Both the position numbers and the translations under genes were made by a program. 64,000 nucleotides of DNA. It comes from Sphingobacterium sp. PCS056 (lineage in GTDB: Bacteria > Bacteroidota > Bacteroidia > Sphingobacteriales > Sphingobacteriaceae). The stretch's first letter is position 1; every line of letters begins with the position of its first letter. The stretch lies in assembly GCF_023273895.1 (NCBI RefSeq), contig NZ_CP096883.1, positions 3,286,001-3,350,000 on the forward strand, read 5' to 3'. This document shows positions 1 to 8,440 of this stretch, one piece after another. The notes beneath the pieces are model-generated. The model saw only the letters and a list, made by a program, of their open reading frames with translations. It had not been told where the DNA came from and searched no databases.

Positions 1-606
1 AAAGCACAAACTGGAACAGAGCAGCAAGTAGCTGAACAAAAGGGAGAAACTTTTACAGTTGATACAGCTGTTAGTACCATTAAATGGAAAGGATACCACA
101 AAGGTGGTTTTGATCCAAGATTTGGTACTTTAAAAAGTGAAGGGACTGTATCTCTTGAAGAAGGTGCAATTACTGGTGGATCTTTTGTTATTGATATGAA
201 TTCTGTAGTTACAGATAAAAGTTCGGTAGATCCTGCAAAATCAGGTGGAAAAACTTCTGCTGACTTAGATGGGCATTTGAAAACTGGTGATTTCTTTGAA
301 GTAGAAAAATACCCTACAGCTAAATTTGAGATCACAAGTGTAACTGCTTTTGACGCATCCAAAGATAAGAGTGTAATTGCTGATGCAACAAATATCATTA
401 GCGGAAATTTAACGATTAAAGATAAGACTGTAAATGTTACTTTTCCTGCAAAAGTAAATGTAACAGATAATGAAGTAAGTGTTCAATCTAAATTTACGAT
501 CAACAGACAAGATTGGGGATTAGCTTACGGTACTGAGGGTGATCCGAAGGATTGGATGATTTCTCAGGAAGTAGATATGGAATTGAATATCACCGCAAAA
601 AAATAA
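1..606 (+). CDS. YceI-family protein, 5' end missing
   Basis: The reading frame is open from the first base of the window, so the start and any signal peptide lie upstream. The visible 201 residues contain the YceI opening pattern of a V-D-x-x-x-S-x-I-x-W-x-G strand (about residues 20-31) followed by a GYHKGG-like turn, and end in the usual strand-rich lipocalin-like tail (QDWGLAYG). YceI proteins are about 180-220 residues, so little beyond the leader is likely missing. They are small periplasmic beta-barrels that bind long isoprenoid or lipid ligands and are often linked to stress. No partner gene is visible. An intrinsic terminator follows directly. The family call is firm; the ligand is unknown. 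Confidence 0.85.
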   Translation, partial: KAQTGTEQQVAEQKGETFTVDTAVSTIKWKGYHKGGFDPRFGTLKSEGTVSLEEGAITGGSFVIDMNSVVTDKSSVDPAKSGGKTSADLDGHLKTGDFFEVEKYPTAKFEITSVTAFDASKDKSVIADATNIISGNLTIKDKTVNVTFPAKVNVTDNEVSVQSKFTINRQDWGLAYGTEGDPKDWMISQEVDMELNITAKK

Positions 607-612
607 GCCATT

Positions 613-648
613 AAAAAACACGCTTTAATTATTTAAAGCGTGTTTTTA
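613..648 (+). terminator. Intrinsic terminator after YceI gene
   Basis: Near-perfect hairpin: AAAACACGCTTTAA pairs with TTAAAGCGTGTTTT around a short ATTA-type loop and ends in a T run. It lies just after the YceI stop codon. The flanking A and T runs would also let it end the converging MFS gene. Confidence 0.8.
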
Positions 649-706
649 ATGATTGGATATGATCAAAATCGGATCACTAACAATATTTATACTATTTGTT
701 GGTTAT

Positions 707-2119
707 TTAATGTCCAATTTTGTCTTTTTTATTGGGTAATAATATAGTGAAAATTGCTACTCCTAATAATAAGACAATAGAAATAAGGGTCGAAAGCCCA
801 TAAGCATGAGTTAGATTTTTCATTTGTAAGAATGTTTCTTTTTGGTCATGTAAATATATACCTAACACTAACGCAATGCCTAAGCAAATAGCAATTTGTT
901 GTATGGTCAGATAAATACCAGAACCTATCCCAGTAAGATCTGTATTTAAATCCTTTAAAGCGATGGTCATTAAAGAAGGCAGTACAGTTCCGCAACCTAA
1001 CCCGTAAAAGAACAATATTCCATGGAGTTGTTGAATAGGAACTTTGCTTTGATTGTAAATGAAAAGATGTGCTATTAATCCGATTACCATCATGGTTAAT
1101 CCGATAAGGATGATCTTTTTGCCGTTTTTTTGAATAAAACGACTTACTATCACACTGGCAATAACATAGCCTATTCCTTGATATACAAATGCAATACCTG
1201 TCATGGTAGGTGTAAAGTGCTTATATGCCTGTAAATAATTAGAATTTATAATGAAATAAGCATCTTGTACCATGTAATAAGCTAATGCGGCACCTAAGCC
1301 TAAATTAAAAATTTTATTGTTAAAAAGCGAGAAATTAATTAGGGTAGCATGACCAAGATCGTATTGATTTTTCTGTTGTTTCAGAAAATATAGTATGAAG
1401 AGTATAGAAGTGCTTAATAAGATAATAATCCATAGGGGCCAATGTAACTCAGGTCCTAATATCAAAGGACAGATTAAACAAATGAGTACTCCAAACAATT
1501 GAAACATGGATATCAAGTTGATGTGTAATGTTGGTTGTGCTTGGGTGGTGGGAATGGTTAAATAGGCCATAAAAAAAGCAAAAATACCAATAGGAATATT
1601 GATGAGAAATATCAATCGCCAGCTTTCATCGATCCAGGTCTGATCTGGAAGGATACCTCCCAGCAGTTGACCTAAGATAGACGCTACTCCAGCTATGCTA
1701 CCATAAATGCCTAATGCCAATGAACGTTTTTCTTGTTCTTTAAATAAGAAGGTTAACAATGCGATGCCTTGTGGCACCATAAGACCTGAACTTATACCTT
1801 GTAAAAGTCTCCCAAATAGTAATAGATATACTGTGTTTGATAGCGCACAGATGAGGGATGAAGTCGTAAAACCAAGCATACCGATGAGGTATATTTTTTT
1901 TCTACCATAGTAATGACCTGCATTTCCAGAACAAATTAATAAACTTGCATAGCCAATTACATATAGAATAATGATCCATTGGGTTTCACTTGTAGTAAGT
2001 TGCAGTGTCTCTTGTATAGAGGGTAGGGAAACATTGATGATAAATAAGTCGATAACGAATAAAAATATCCCTGTAGAGAGGATGGATATTTTAAGTATAT
2101 CTCTGATCTGAAGCTGCAT
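707..2119 (-). CDS. MFS multidrug exporter, DHA2-like (14 TM)
   Basis: Predicted inner-membrane proton-driven drug exporter of 470 residues. The sequence shows regularly spaced hydrophobic helices, the DHA2 motif around residues 20-40 with an acidic residue in the first helix (FVIDLFIINVSLPSI), motif A as GHYYGRKKIYLIG, and the R-L-L-Q-G-x-S-x-G motif of helix 4. The length fits the 14-helix EmrB/QacA group. The longest frame begins at a TTG at 2146; the ATG at 2119 (MQLQIRDIL) is preferred. The gene is divergent from an HxlR-type regulator with a shared 119-bp gap holding candidate operator repeats, so it is probably controlled by that regulator. The substrate cannot be read from sequence. 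Confidence 0.9.
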   Translation of the reverse strand: MQLQIRDILKISILSTGIFLFVIDLFIINVSLPSIQETLQLTTSETQWIIILYVIGYASLLICSGNAGHYYGRKKIYLIGMLGFTTSSLICALSNTVYLLLFGRLLQGISSGLMVPQGIALLTFLFKEQEKRSLALGIYGSIAGVASILGQLLGGILPDQTWIDESWRLIFLINIPIGIFAFFMAYLTIPTTQAQPTLHINLISMFQLFGVLICLICPLILGPELHWPLWIIILLSTSILFILYFLKQQKNQYDLGHATLINFSLFNNKIFNLGLGAALAYYMVQDAYFIINSNYLQAYKHFTPTMTGIAFVYQGIGYVIASVIVSRFIQKNGKKIILIGLTMMVIGLIAHLFIYNQSKVPIQQLHGILFFYGLGCGTVLPSLMTIALKDLNTDLTGIGSGIYLTIQQIAICLGIALVLGIYLHDQKETFLQMKNLTHAYGLSTLISIVLLLGVAIFTILLPNKKDKIGH

Positions 2120-2194
2120 ATTAAAAGTTTTTGTTAATTTTATCAAGCAAATTTAAGGGTGTCAGTTTTCGTTATCAAGTAGTTATAATAAGTA

Positions 2195-2230
2195 TACTAA
2201 GTATAGTTTTATGTACTCATACTCAGTATA
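2195..2230. promoter_or_regulatory. Candidate HxlR operator repeats
   Basis: Two near-identical 11-mers, TACTAAGTATA (2195-2205) and TACTCAGTATA (2220-2230), start 25 bp apart. Each contains a TACT-N-AGTA inverted repeat. They lie in the divergent gap between the MFS exporter and the HxlR regulator, 9 bp before the regulator ATG. DUF24/HxlR regulators are known to bind short dyads, often with TACT/AGTA-like halves. That these sites bind this regulator is inference. Confidence 0.45.
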
Positions 2231-2238
2231 AGACAATT

Positions 2239-2577
2239 ATGGAAGAAAAAAATATAAAAAATTTTGGGAGTTGTTGCGATGTCAACGGTATCTTTAAAAT
2301 TATAGGTGGAAAATGGAAAGTTTTGCTTATTAAGTCTATTGCGCAACAATGTCCAAAAAGATTTGGTGAGTTGAAAAGGGAAATGGAAGATATTGCGCAG
2401 ACGACTTTGACCATGCAATTGCGAGAATTGGAAAGGGATGGTATTATTTGTCGCAAAGTTTATCCAGAATCGCCTCCTCGGGTTGAATATAAATTAAGTG
2501 ATATGGGGAAAACATTATTGCCAGTTATTGAGATGCTGGACCAATGGTGGGTGGAATACAAAGAAATACAGCTTTAA
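2239..2577 (+). CDS. HxlR-family (DUF24) transcriptional regulator
   Basis: A 112-residue winged-helix regulator. The HxlR signature is clear: a Cys pair near the N-terminus (GSCCDVNGIF), then GGKWKVLLI, KRFGELKREMEDIAQTTLT and the wing ending in YKLSDMGKTL. The ORF could begin at 2131, but that stretch translates poorly and contains the candidate operators; the ATG at 2239 gives the standard family length. Cysteines at this position act as redox or electrophile sensors in several HxlR/DUF24 proteins (YodB, HypR), so thiol sensing is plausible. The divergent MFS exporter is the likely target. Confidence 0.9.
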   Translation: MEEKNIKNFGSCCDVNGIFKIIGGKWKVLLIKSIAQQCPKRFGELKREMEDIAQTTLTMQLRELERDGIICRKVYPESPPRVEYKLSDMGKTLLPVIEMLDQWWVEYKEIQL

Positions 2578-2699
2578 ATCAGGAATGTCATTTAATATGA
2601 TGCTATCTGATTGGAGTGATCGGAAATATAATAGTTATACACGTGTCTTAATCCTTTTCCATTTATTCTTGTCAAAAGAGCATCATCTAAATTATTAAT

Positions 2700-3767
2700 A
2701 TGTTGAAGAAATCATATATAATCGCCATATTCTTGTTTTGCTTTAGTTTGACTTATAGTCAAAATAGAATAGGCAGTGGGGGAAATGTAACCATCTTCTC
2801 GGATCGTGATCCATTTTATTTGTTTATCAATGGTATTCAATACAATGACCAACCTTCAAAACAGGTGCGTGTTGAACAATTGAAGGATCATCTTTATGAT
2901 CTTCAAGTTGAATTTGTCGGTAGAGTGAAATCTTCACTCTCGAAAAAAGGAGTTTCCGTACTGAATGAAGATGGAGAATTTTTGGATTTAACGTATCTAG
3001 CAAACAGTATCAGAAGTAATCGCATGCGTAGCTTGACACTATATGCCATGTTTCCTGCAGATAATCATCTTCCTGATCCTAGAGATGCTCAGGTATTTGC
3101 TTATGGAAGACCGAAGCAGATCGTTGATTCTGAATCGGAGTATGAATATGGTCATGAAACCTATTATGGGGATGAAATGACAGTATCCGAATTTAATGCT
3201 TTTTTGAAAACGATTGATCAAGGTGGATTTGATAATGATAAGTTAAAAATCGCTAGTATGTCTACTTCGCAGGTTTCTTTCTCACTGAATCAGATCAAAG
3301 ATGTACTAAAAAGGTTTTCATGGGATGAGGGTAAGCTTGCTTTTGCCAAAATGGCATATGCAAATTGTCCTGAAAAAAGGAACTATATGTTGCTTACTGA
3401 TCAGTTTTCTTTTGGCGACAGCAAGAATAAATTGTTGGATTTTATTAAAAATCAACCAATTGATAGTGAATATCTCGAAAGAATGAGTGAGGTTGAATTG
3501 AATAGTTTGATTAAAATGATGAGTCAAAGTGGTTTTGACGAAGATAAATTGAAAATATTGGCAACTGTAAGTGAAAAGGTAGCATTTCCTGTAGCTTCTA
3601 TTAAGAGAATTCTCAAAGAACTGAGCTGGGACCAGGGGAAATTGTCTGCGGCGCAAAAGCTCTATCCAAATTGTCTCGATAAGCGTAATTATGCGATCTT
3701 ATTAGATGAGTTTACATTTTTAGATTATAAAAATAAATTTACTGCTTTTGTTAGAAATCAGAAATAG
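2700..3767 (+). CDS. Exported protein with two DUF4476 domains
   Basis: A 355-residue protein with a signal peptide (hydrophobic residues 5-19, ending near TYSQ). Residues about 30-150 form a separate N-terminal domain with a PEGA-like strand pattern (FYLFINGIQYND). The remainder is a tandem duplication: residues 160-253 and 262-355 align with each other, sharing an F-D-x-D-K-L-K-I stretch, an SWD(E/Q)GKL helix and a KRNY followed by D-x-F-x-F. This is the DUF4476 unit, common in Bacteroidota and of unknown function. It lies 120 bp after the HxlR gene with no visible operon partner. Location is probably periplasmic or surface. Confidence 0.8.
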   Translation: MLKKSYIIAIFLFCFSLTYSQNRIGSGGNVTIFSDRDPFYLFINGIQYNDQPSKQVRVEQLKDHLYDLQVEFVGRVKSSLSKKGVSVLNEDGEFLDLTYLANSIRSNRMRSLTLYAMFPADNHLPDPRDAQVFAYGRPKQIVDSESEYEYGHETYYGDEMTVSEFNAFLKTIDQGGFDNDKLKIASMSTSQVSFSLNQIKDVLKRFSWDEGKLAFAKMAYANCPEKRNYMLLTDQFSFGDSKNKLLDFIKNQPIDSEYLERMSEVELNSLIKMMSQSGFDEDKLKILATVSEKVAFPVASIKRILKELSWDQGKLSAAQKLYPNCLDKRNYAILLDEFTFLDYKNKFTAFVRNQK

Positions 3768-3776
3768 GGTTTTAAT

Positions 3777-4733
3777 TTAAGTATTTGGTGAATGTAGTTT
3801 GCTATCAAGCCATAGTACAATTTGTTGGTATACTTCATCTTTAATTGATTCGTTGAGGAGTTCATGGCGCATCTTAGGATATAGGTGATATTTTACGTCA
3901 TTGTTTCCATGTGTAGTAAGATCTTGTACAGTTTTAATTACCCCTTTTCCAAAATTACCGATCGGATCTTCTTCACCGCTTTCTAAAAGAAATGGAAGTG
4001 TGGTCGGAATATGATCTGTCCAGTTTGGACCGCTACCTCGATTGGCGACATATGCTGTTGCATAGAAGGCGTTATTTGAAAATGGGATACCACATAAGGT
4101 GTCAGCGATAAAATGATCACGGTTTTCTTTGGCTAAACTGAGCCAATTACTGTTTTTTTGATTAGGCTCATCTTTAAATTTTAGGTTATTGAATGCTCCG
4201 AATGAATAATTAATTAAAGTGGACTTTCGTTTAGGAAGTATTTTATTTAAAAGCCCTAAAAGTCTTTCGCCTATAATGGCAGCTTGATCCATCGTGCCTG
4301 TACCGATAAGCACTACACCGCAAAATAGATTTCCTATTTCTTGTACAATGCACCTTGTGATGAATGATCCCATCGAATGTCCGATAATAAAATGTGGTAG
4401 ATGGGGATATTGATTTGCGAGCAGCTGCGCCATTTCAATACCGTCGTCTACGAGTCGGACACCGGGATTCTGACGTTGTATATAACCTAGGGCACCTTTA
4501 TTTTTTACAGAGCGTCCGTGGCCTATATGATCGTATGTCATAACCAAGAAACCTTTTGCTGCCAGAAAGCGTGCGAAATCATCATATCTACCGCTATGCT
4601 CTTGCATACCATGTAAAATTAGTATTGTGGCTTTTGCTTCTTTTTCTTTTGGAAAATATAGGGTCTTGAAAATGTCATGTTTACTTCCGTTAAGATCTAT
4701 AATCTCGTGGAAGCTGGATTCTGAGTGGATCAT
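3777..4733 (-). CDS. Alpha/beta hydrolase, monoacylglycerol lipase-like
   Basis: Serine hydrolase of about 318 residues in the Hydrolase_4 / serine aminopeptidase S33 group, which contains monoglyceride lipases and lysophospholipases. Visible signatures are the oxyanion segment ILHGMQEHSGRYDDFA, the strand YDHIGHGRS, the nucleophile elbow GHSMGS, a late acidic segment (LLESGEEDPIGN) and the catalytic His in KMRHELLNE. The frame is open back to an ATG at 4814, but the extra 27 residues look like translated AT-rich DNA, so the ATG at 4733 is preferred. There is no signal peptide, suggesting the cytoplasm. The gene converges on the DUF4476 gene. The exact lipid substrate is unknown. Confidence 0.85.
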   Translation of the reverse strand: MIHSESSFHEIIDLNGSKHDIFKTLYFPKEKEAKATILILHGMQEHSGRYDDFARFLAAKGFLVMTYDHIGHGRSVKNKGALGYIQRQNPGVRLVDDGIEMAQLLANQYPHLPHFIIGHSMGSFITRCIVQEIGNLFCGVVLIGTGTMDQAAIIGERLLGLLNKILPKRKSTLINYSFGAFNNLKFKDEPNQKNSNWLSLAKENRDHFIADTLCGIPFSNNAFYATAYVANRGSGPNWTDHIPTTLPFLLESGEEDPIGNFGKGVIKTVQDLTTHGNNDVKYHLYPKMRHELLNESIKDEVYQQIVLWLDSKLHSPNT

Positions 4734-4923
4734 ATTTTTAAATTCGTTCGGTTTATTCCTTAAATGAATCTTCTTTTTCAAATGCTCTATTTTTATTATT
4801 GTAAAATACAACATCAGTTAATACTGATCTAATATAAAGGTTATTTTTTATTAAAAATAGTGATTAGTGCTCATGGATATGCGATGAAGGATCCATGAGT
4901 CTTACATACAGATAGTTTGAGAA

Positions 4924-5679
4924 CTAGGCAAGACTTGCTTTTAATCTTGCTAGCAAATCACTAGCTTTTGTATCGTCGATATTTATCTTTCTGATCGATG
5001 CTCGTTTTCCTTTATCTTTTTGATGAATAATTTTTATTAAATCTTGAGTATATTCATTTTTATATTTACTGATATCAAATGCTGTACTGTGTTGTTTGAT
5101 GAGCTGAAGAGCCATATCCATTTCCTCTTTCTTAATTTTAACATTAGCTGGCAATTTCAATTCATCGATAGACCGAATCTCCTGTTCATAACGTATTTTA
5201 TTGATCAGTAAGCTTCCTTTGTATGGTTTCACAATAGCCAAGTGTTCCACATTGCGCATGACGAATGAGCCAAGGCCAGCTGTTTTACTTTTTTCTAATG
5301 CTTTTTCGAGCAATTGATAGGCTTTTTCTCCACCTTTTTGGGGTTCTAAATAATAGGGTGTATCGAAATAAATACTGTCAATGTCATTTAGCTGTACGAA
5401 TGCATGGAGGGCTATAATCTTACTTTTTTCTGGACTTGCTTCTTCAAAATCAGCATCTTCTAAGAGTACATAATGATCTTTAAGGAAATATCCTTTTACA
5501 ATATTTTTCCAAATAACCTCTTTTCCTGTTTTTTCATTGACTCTTTTGAACTTAATGTTCGCTTGGTCTTTACGATCAAGCATATCAAAATCCAAATTAC
5601 TACTGTCAGTTGCACTATACAATTTCACAGGTATATTGACAAGTCCAAATCCTATAGCTCCGGTCCATATTGCACGCAT
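4924..5679 (-). CDS. ku: Ku DNA end-binding protein
   Basis: A 251-residue bacterial Ku homologue that forms a ring on double-strand ends and recruits ligase for non-homologous end joining. The N-terminus MRAIWTGAIGFGLVNIPVKL is the hallmark of the family, and the central beta-barrel segments (DSIYFDTPYYLEP, LINKIRYEQEIRSI) are conserved. The C-terminus is short and basic. No ligD or other ligase gene lies nearby; the partner must be elsewhere in the genome. A small unknown gene lies 54 bp upstream on the same strand and may be cotranscribed. Confidence 0.95.
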   Translation of the reverse strand: MRAIWTGAIGFGLVNIPVKLYSATDSSNLDFDMLDRKDQANIKFKRVNEKTGKEVIWKNIVKGYFLKDHYVLLEDADFEEASPEKSKIIALHAFVQLNDIDSIYFDTPYYLEPQKGGEKAYQLLEKALEKSKTAGLGSFVMRNVEHLAIVKPYKGSLLINKIRYEQEIRSIDELKLPANVKIKKEEMDMALQLIKQHSTAFDISKYKNEYTQDLIKIIHQKDKGKRASIRKINIDDTKASDLLARLKASLA

Positions 5680-5733
5680 ATGTGATGTACTTTGATGTTT
5701 AGGGATAAAAATGTGTTTTATAATTTTCTGACT

Positions 5734-5925
5734 CTACATAGAGCAGGTTTGTTTCAATTTTCTAAGAAGTGAATCGATGTATTCTGGAAATTGTGTCAGG
5801 GCCTCTCTTAAATGTCTTTCTCCTTCGATGTAGCCTTCTGTTCTTGCAATTTCCAATGCAGAATCATATACTTTATCGAGGTAGCCATCTGGCATTTGAG
5901 CAGAATCTAAATCAGTGTTGTTCAT
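5734..5925 (-). CDS. Hypothetical protein, 63 aa
   Basis: A short frame upstream of ku on the same strand. The product is acidic at the N-terminus and predicted helical after residue 15 (DKVYDSALEIARTEGYIEGERHL), with a Cys near the end. No family is recognised. Amino-acid composition is protein-like rather than AT-driven, and the 54-bp spacing to ku allows cotranscription. A role in end joining is not supported by anything in the sequence itself. Confidence 0.5.
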   Translation of the reverse strand: MNNTDLDSAQMPDGYLDKVYDSALEIARTEGYIEGERHLREALTQFPEYIDSLLRKLKQTCSM

Positions 5926-6436
5926 AGCTTTACATTTAAATGTTGTGAGTTTTATTGTTTAGTGATATCCTGTGATATTTAAAATATAAAACAGTTTATT
6001 TAATATAACATATTGATAAGCAAATAGTTTTAAAAATTACGAATTCATGTACGGATATATTTTTATTGGTACAAGGTGAATGTGCTGATACAGTGATGGA
6101 TGCTCCCCCGATACGTTTTTTGTTTATACACAAACTATTGATATGTATTGGAAAACGGATATTTTAAATTTGTGTAGTGTATGATCATATTTATGATCAA
6201 TATATTTTCTTAATGAGTGGGGTTAATGTGTTATGATAGGATATCTAACAGATAGTAGTAGTATTTGATGTGGTCATCTTATGTTTTTTGTAAAACCTGA
6301 TTGAAAAGAGCGGATAACTAGTTAAATTTACACTGACCTTTTTTGACTATCAAGAAATATTGATTAATCTATATTTTTTATTTCATTCTTAAATAAAAAA
6401 GTAATAAATTTATATAACCAATAAAAACCATACTTG
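5926..6436. other. Intergenic region, no gene seen
   Basis: About 510 bp of AT-rich sequence between two divergent genes. I see no frame with convincing coding character, no RNA-like fold and no clear repeat. Promoters for both flanking genes are expected here, but no full TTTG-N19-TAnnTTTG match stands out. Confidence 0.5.
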
Positions 6437-7453
6437 ATGAGAGAGTTAATTAAAAATAATCTTGGTGTGAGATCTTTTTGTTGCTACATACTTGTCAGTG
6501 CTACTGCTGTTGCTATTGGTATATTTTTTATACAATGTTTTGATCAAATTGTTTCATACGAGTTTACTAAAATCCCATATTTTTTGTTAGACATGTTTAT
6601 GATAACCTTTAAGGCTGCTATTTTAGTAGCATTGATCACATTATTTTGTTCCTATATCCTTAGATCAAATCAAAAAGAAAATGCAAAATCTGGTATTATA
6701 AAATGGCAACCATTCTTTTCAATACTGTTTGCATTTGTATTTTTGCTGTTTATACATTTTATGTTAAGTGCAGATACACCTCTAATTATCCATAGTTATG
6801 CAGTTGCTATTGGATTCTCAGTTGTGATTGTATGTGTATTATTGTTATATGGAAATAAGGCTTACTATGATAATTTTAAAAAAGTGTCATTTTATCTTGA
6901 TAAAAATGAATCTTCTAAACTTATAAATGAAAGTTATTTAGGGAAAAATTTGATTTCTAATAATAATCAGCAAAATATCAGGCAAGCAGTAGATCCTAAT
7001 GAAGAACTCATCAAGAGGGTAGAAGAACTAATGAAATTTACTGAAGAGCAGGAGGTTGAACCTATCGGAAATGTCAATTTAAATATTGTAATTTATGTTT
7101 ATGGTGAAGGTTTTGACTATTGTTTACTTGATTCGGGATTGGATATACCTTTTTTGTTTGGTGATGAAAAACCTGAAGCTGTATTAGAAGAATGTCATTT
7201 TTTACATATTAACCTTGCTTTATACATTAGGGTTGATCAGGTATATATATTTGATTTTGATGAAAATTATGTGATACTGAATCCAGCTGTTGATCGCAAT
7301 TTATCCAATATCAGAAGCAGGAGAGTGAAAGAAAAACTGAATAGTTATCGTGTTATTGGAAAGCCATCGGGTTATTTTCATATACATCCAGATCTGAGTA
7401 TTGAACTTCGTGCTTTATTAGATAAGTATATGAATAAACGTTTTGAAAATTAA
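6437..7453 (+). CDS. Membrane protein with possible LytTR-like C-terminus
   Basis: About 338 residues. Four hydrophobic segments (roughly residues 15-35, 48-72, 92-112 and 120-142) form a membrane domain, followed by a linker and a soluble C-terminal half. The end of the protein (from about residue 245) has the strand pattern of a LytTR domain: a short beta-strand series, then VDQVYIFDFDENYVIL, then a final helix region after FHIHPD. LytTR domains bind DNA in response regulators, but this copy lacks a convincing standard motif and the assignment is tentative. The frame begins with TTG at 6434 immediately followed by ATG at 6437, which is used here. It stands alone between two long gene-free stretches. 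Confidence 0.6.
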   Translation: MRELIKNNLGVRSFCCYILVSATAVAIGIFFIQCFDQIVSYEFTKIPYFLLDMFMITFKAAILVALITLFCSYILRSNQKENAKSGIIKWQPFFSILFAFVFLLFIHFMLSADTPLIIHSYAVAIGFSVVIVCVLLLYGNKAYYDNFKKVSFYLDKNESSKLINESYLGKNLISNNNQQNIRQAVDPNEELIKRVEELMKFTEEQEVEPIGNVNLNIVIYVYGEGFDYCLLDSGLDIPFLFGDEKPEAVLEECHFLHINLALYIRVDQVYIFDFDENYVILNPAVDRNLSNIRSRRVKEKLNSYRVIGKPSGYFHIHPDLSIELRALLDKYMNKRFEN

Positions 7454-7542
7454 TAGTTGTATTTCTTTACTACTTATATCTATCTTTTTGATTTGTGAAT
7501 ATGGATTTAATCAGTGTCAAAGTTGAAGTGTTGCATACAGGT

Positions 7543-7671
7543 TTATAGATTAAAATTACACGATTTTGCTGCGAAAAAAAATACTGCCAACCAGATGAGT
7601 CCTTTAATTAGGAAAAAAAGGAAAGCACCTATTCCTACATTTTTGATCCATTGTCTATTTTTATTTTGCAT
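7543..7671 (-). CDS. Small single-pass membrane protein, 42 aa
   Basis: A short gene found by reading the minus strand of the gap. The product begins MQNKNRQWIKNVGIG and has a basic, Asn-rich head followed by one hydrophobic helix (about residues 14-35) containing FLFFLIKGLIWL, then a short tail with one Cys. Similar tiny proteins with a conserved LIKG-x-x-WL core are, to my recollection, common in Bacteroidota and usually unannotated; this could not be verified here. Positive charges before the helix predict a cytoplasmic N-terminus. The stop is TAA at 7543. Function is unknown. Confidence 0.55.
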   Translation of the reverse strand: MQNKNRQWIKNVGIGAFLFFLIKGLIWLAVFFFAAKSCNFNL

Positions 7672-8440
7672 AGTTGATTTATTTGTTTAATGTAATTTTA
7701 TTCAACCTCTGTTTTATTTTACTAATATAGATAGCTGTATGGTGAATTGAGCCAATAGGAATACTGATTTCTTTTTGATCTAATAATTCTAAGTTATTTA
7801 ATTTTATCGGATCACCAAAATGCTTTTTTTCTTTACATATACAGTGCTATGTACTTTTCTTAAATACCAAAAATTAGTGGAGTCGAAAATCTTTAAGTGA
7901 TCAAGATAAATAAGTGATAGTAAGTGGTGTTATAAGTAAACTTTATCTGGTGTAATTTATGTGCTTGATCTAATATGGACTGCTACTATTGGGTTGTTTT
8001 TGTATATAATTGTTCTGCTGAGTTATGTTTGAATACAGAAAGATCACCCTTTTATGTTTGAAAAATAATTATGATCAGCGGATTAAAAGGTGATCTAAGT
8101 ATGTACATGATGATCTATGTATGGATAAATAATCAAGATCAATTTATTCAATTTCCTTTGCAATAAGTTTGTTGTATTAATTTTGTTATCAAAAAAATGG
8201 CAAATTTTGTTATTTTTATCATGCATTAATATGAATTGATGATGTATATCAAAATGGTTATGAACATACGTTTGAATTATTTGCCATATATCACTTGGTA
8301 ACTATTGTTCTATTAAGAGGTGTAACTAAAATTAGTTTCAGAAAACGGATTGTTTAAAATATGCTGAAATTTTATAACAATGTGGTCATTGATGCGTTTT
8401 AAAGAAGAAATTGATTAGTCATATTTATATTCAATAGTTT
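7672..8440. other. Long intergenic region upstream of GH130 gene
   Basis: About 770 bp without a confident gene. The minus strand holds an open frame (about 7679-7849) with protein-like composition but no start codon and in-frame stops just upstream, possibly a gene remnant. Two 13-mers, TGATCTAAGTATG (8091-8103) and TGATCTATGTATG (8111-8123), form a direct repeat with a 20-bp period. The rest is AT-rich, with no clear RNA fold. Confidence 0.45.

Noticed and set aside
2498..2698. 66-codon plus-strand frame after the HxlR gene
   Set aside because: Begins inside the HxlR gene in another frame and its translation resembles noncoding AT-rich sequence.
7679..7849. Minus-strand open frame with protein-like composition upstream of the 42-aa gene
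   Set aside because: No start codon within the frame and in-frame TAG/TAA just upstream; at best a decayed gene remnant.
8091..8123. Direct repeat of TGATCTAAGTATG and TGATCTATGTATG with 20-bp period
   Set aside because: Only two copies, AT-rich, about 320 bp from the nearest start codon; not enough to call an operator.
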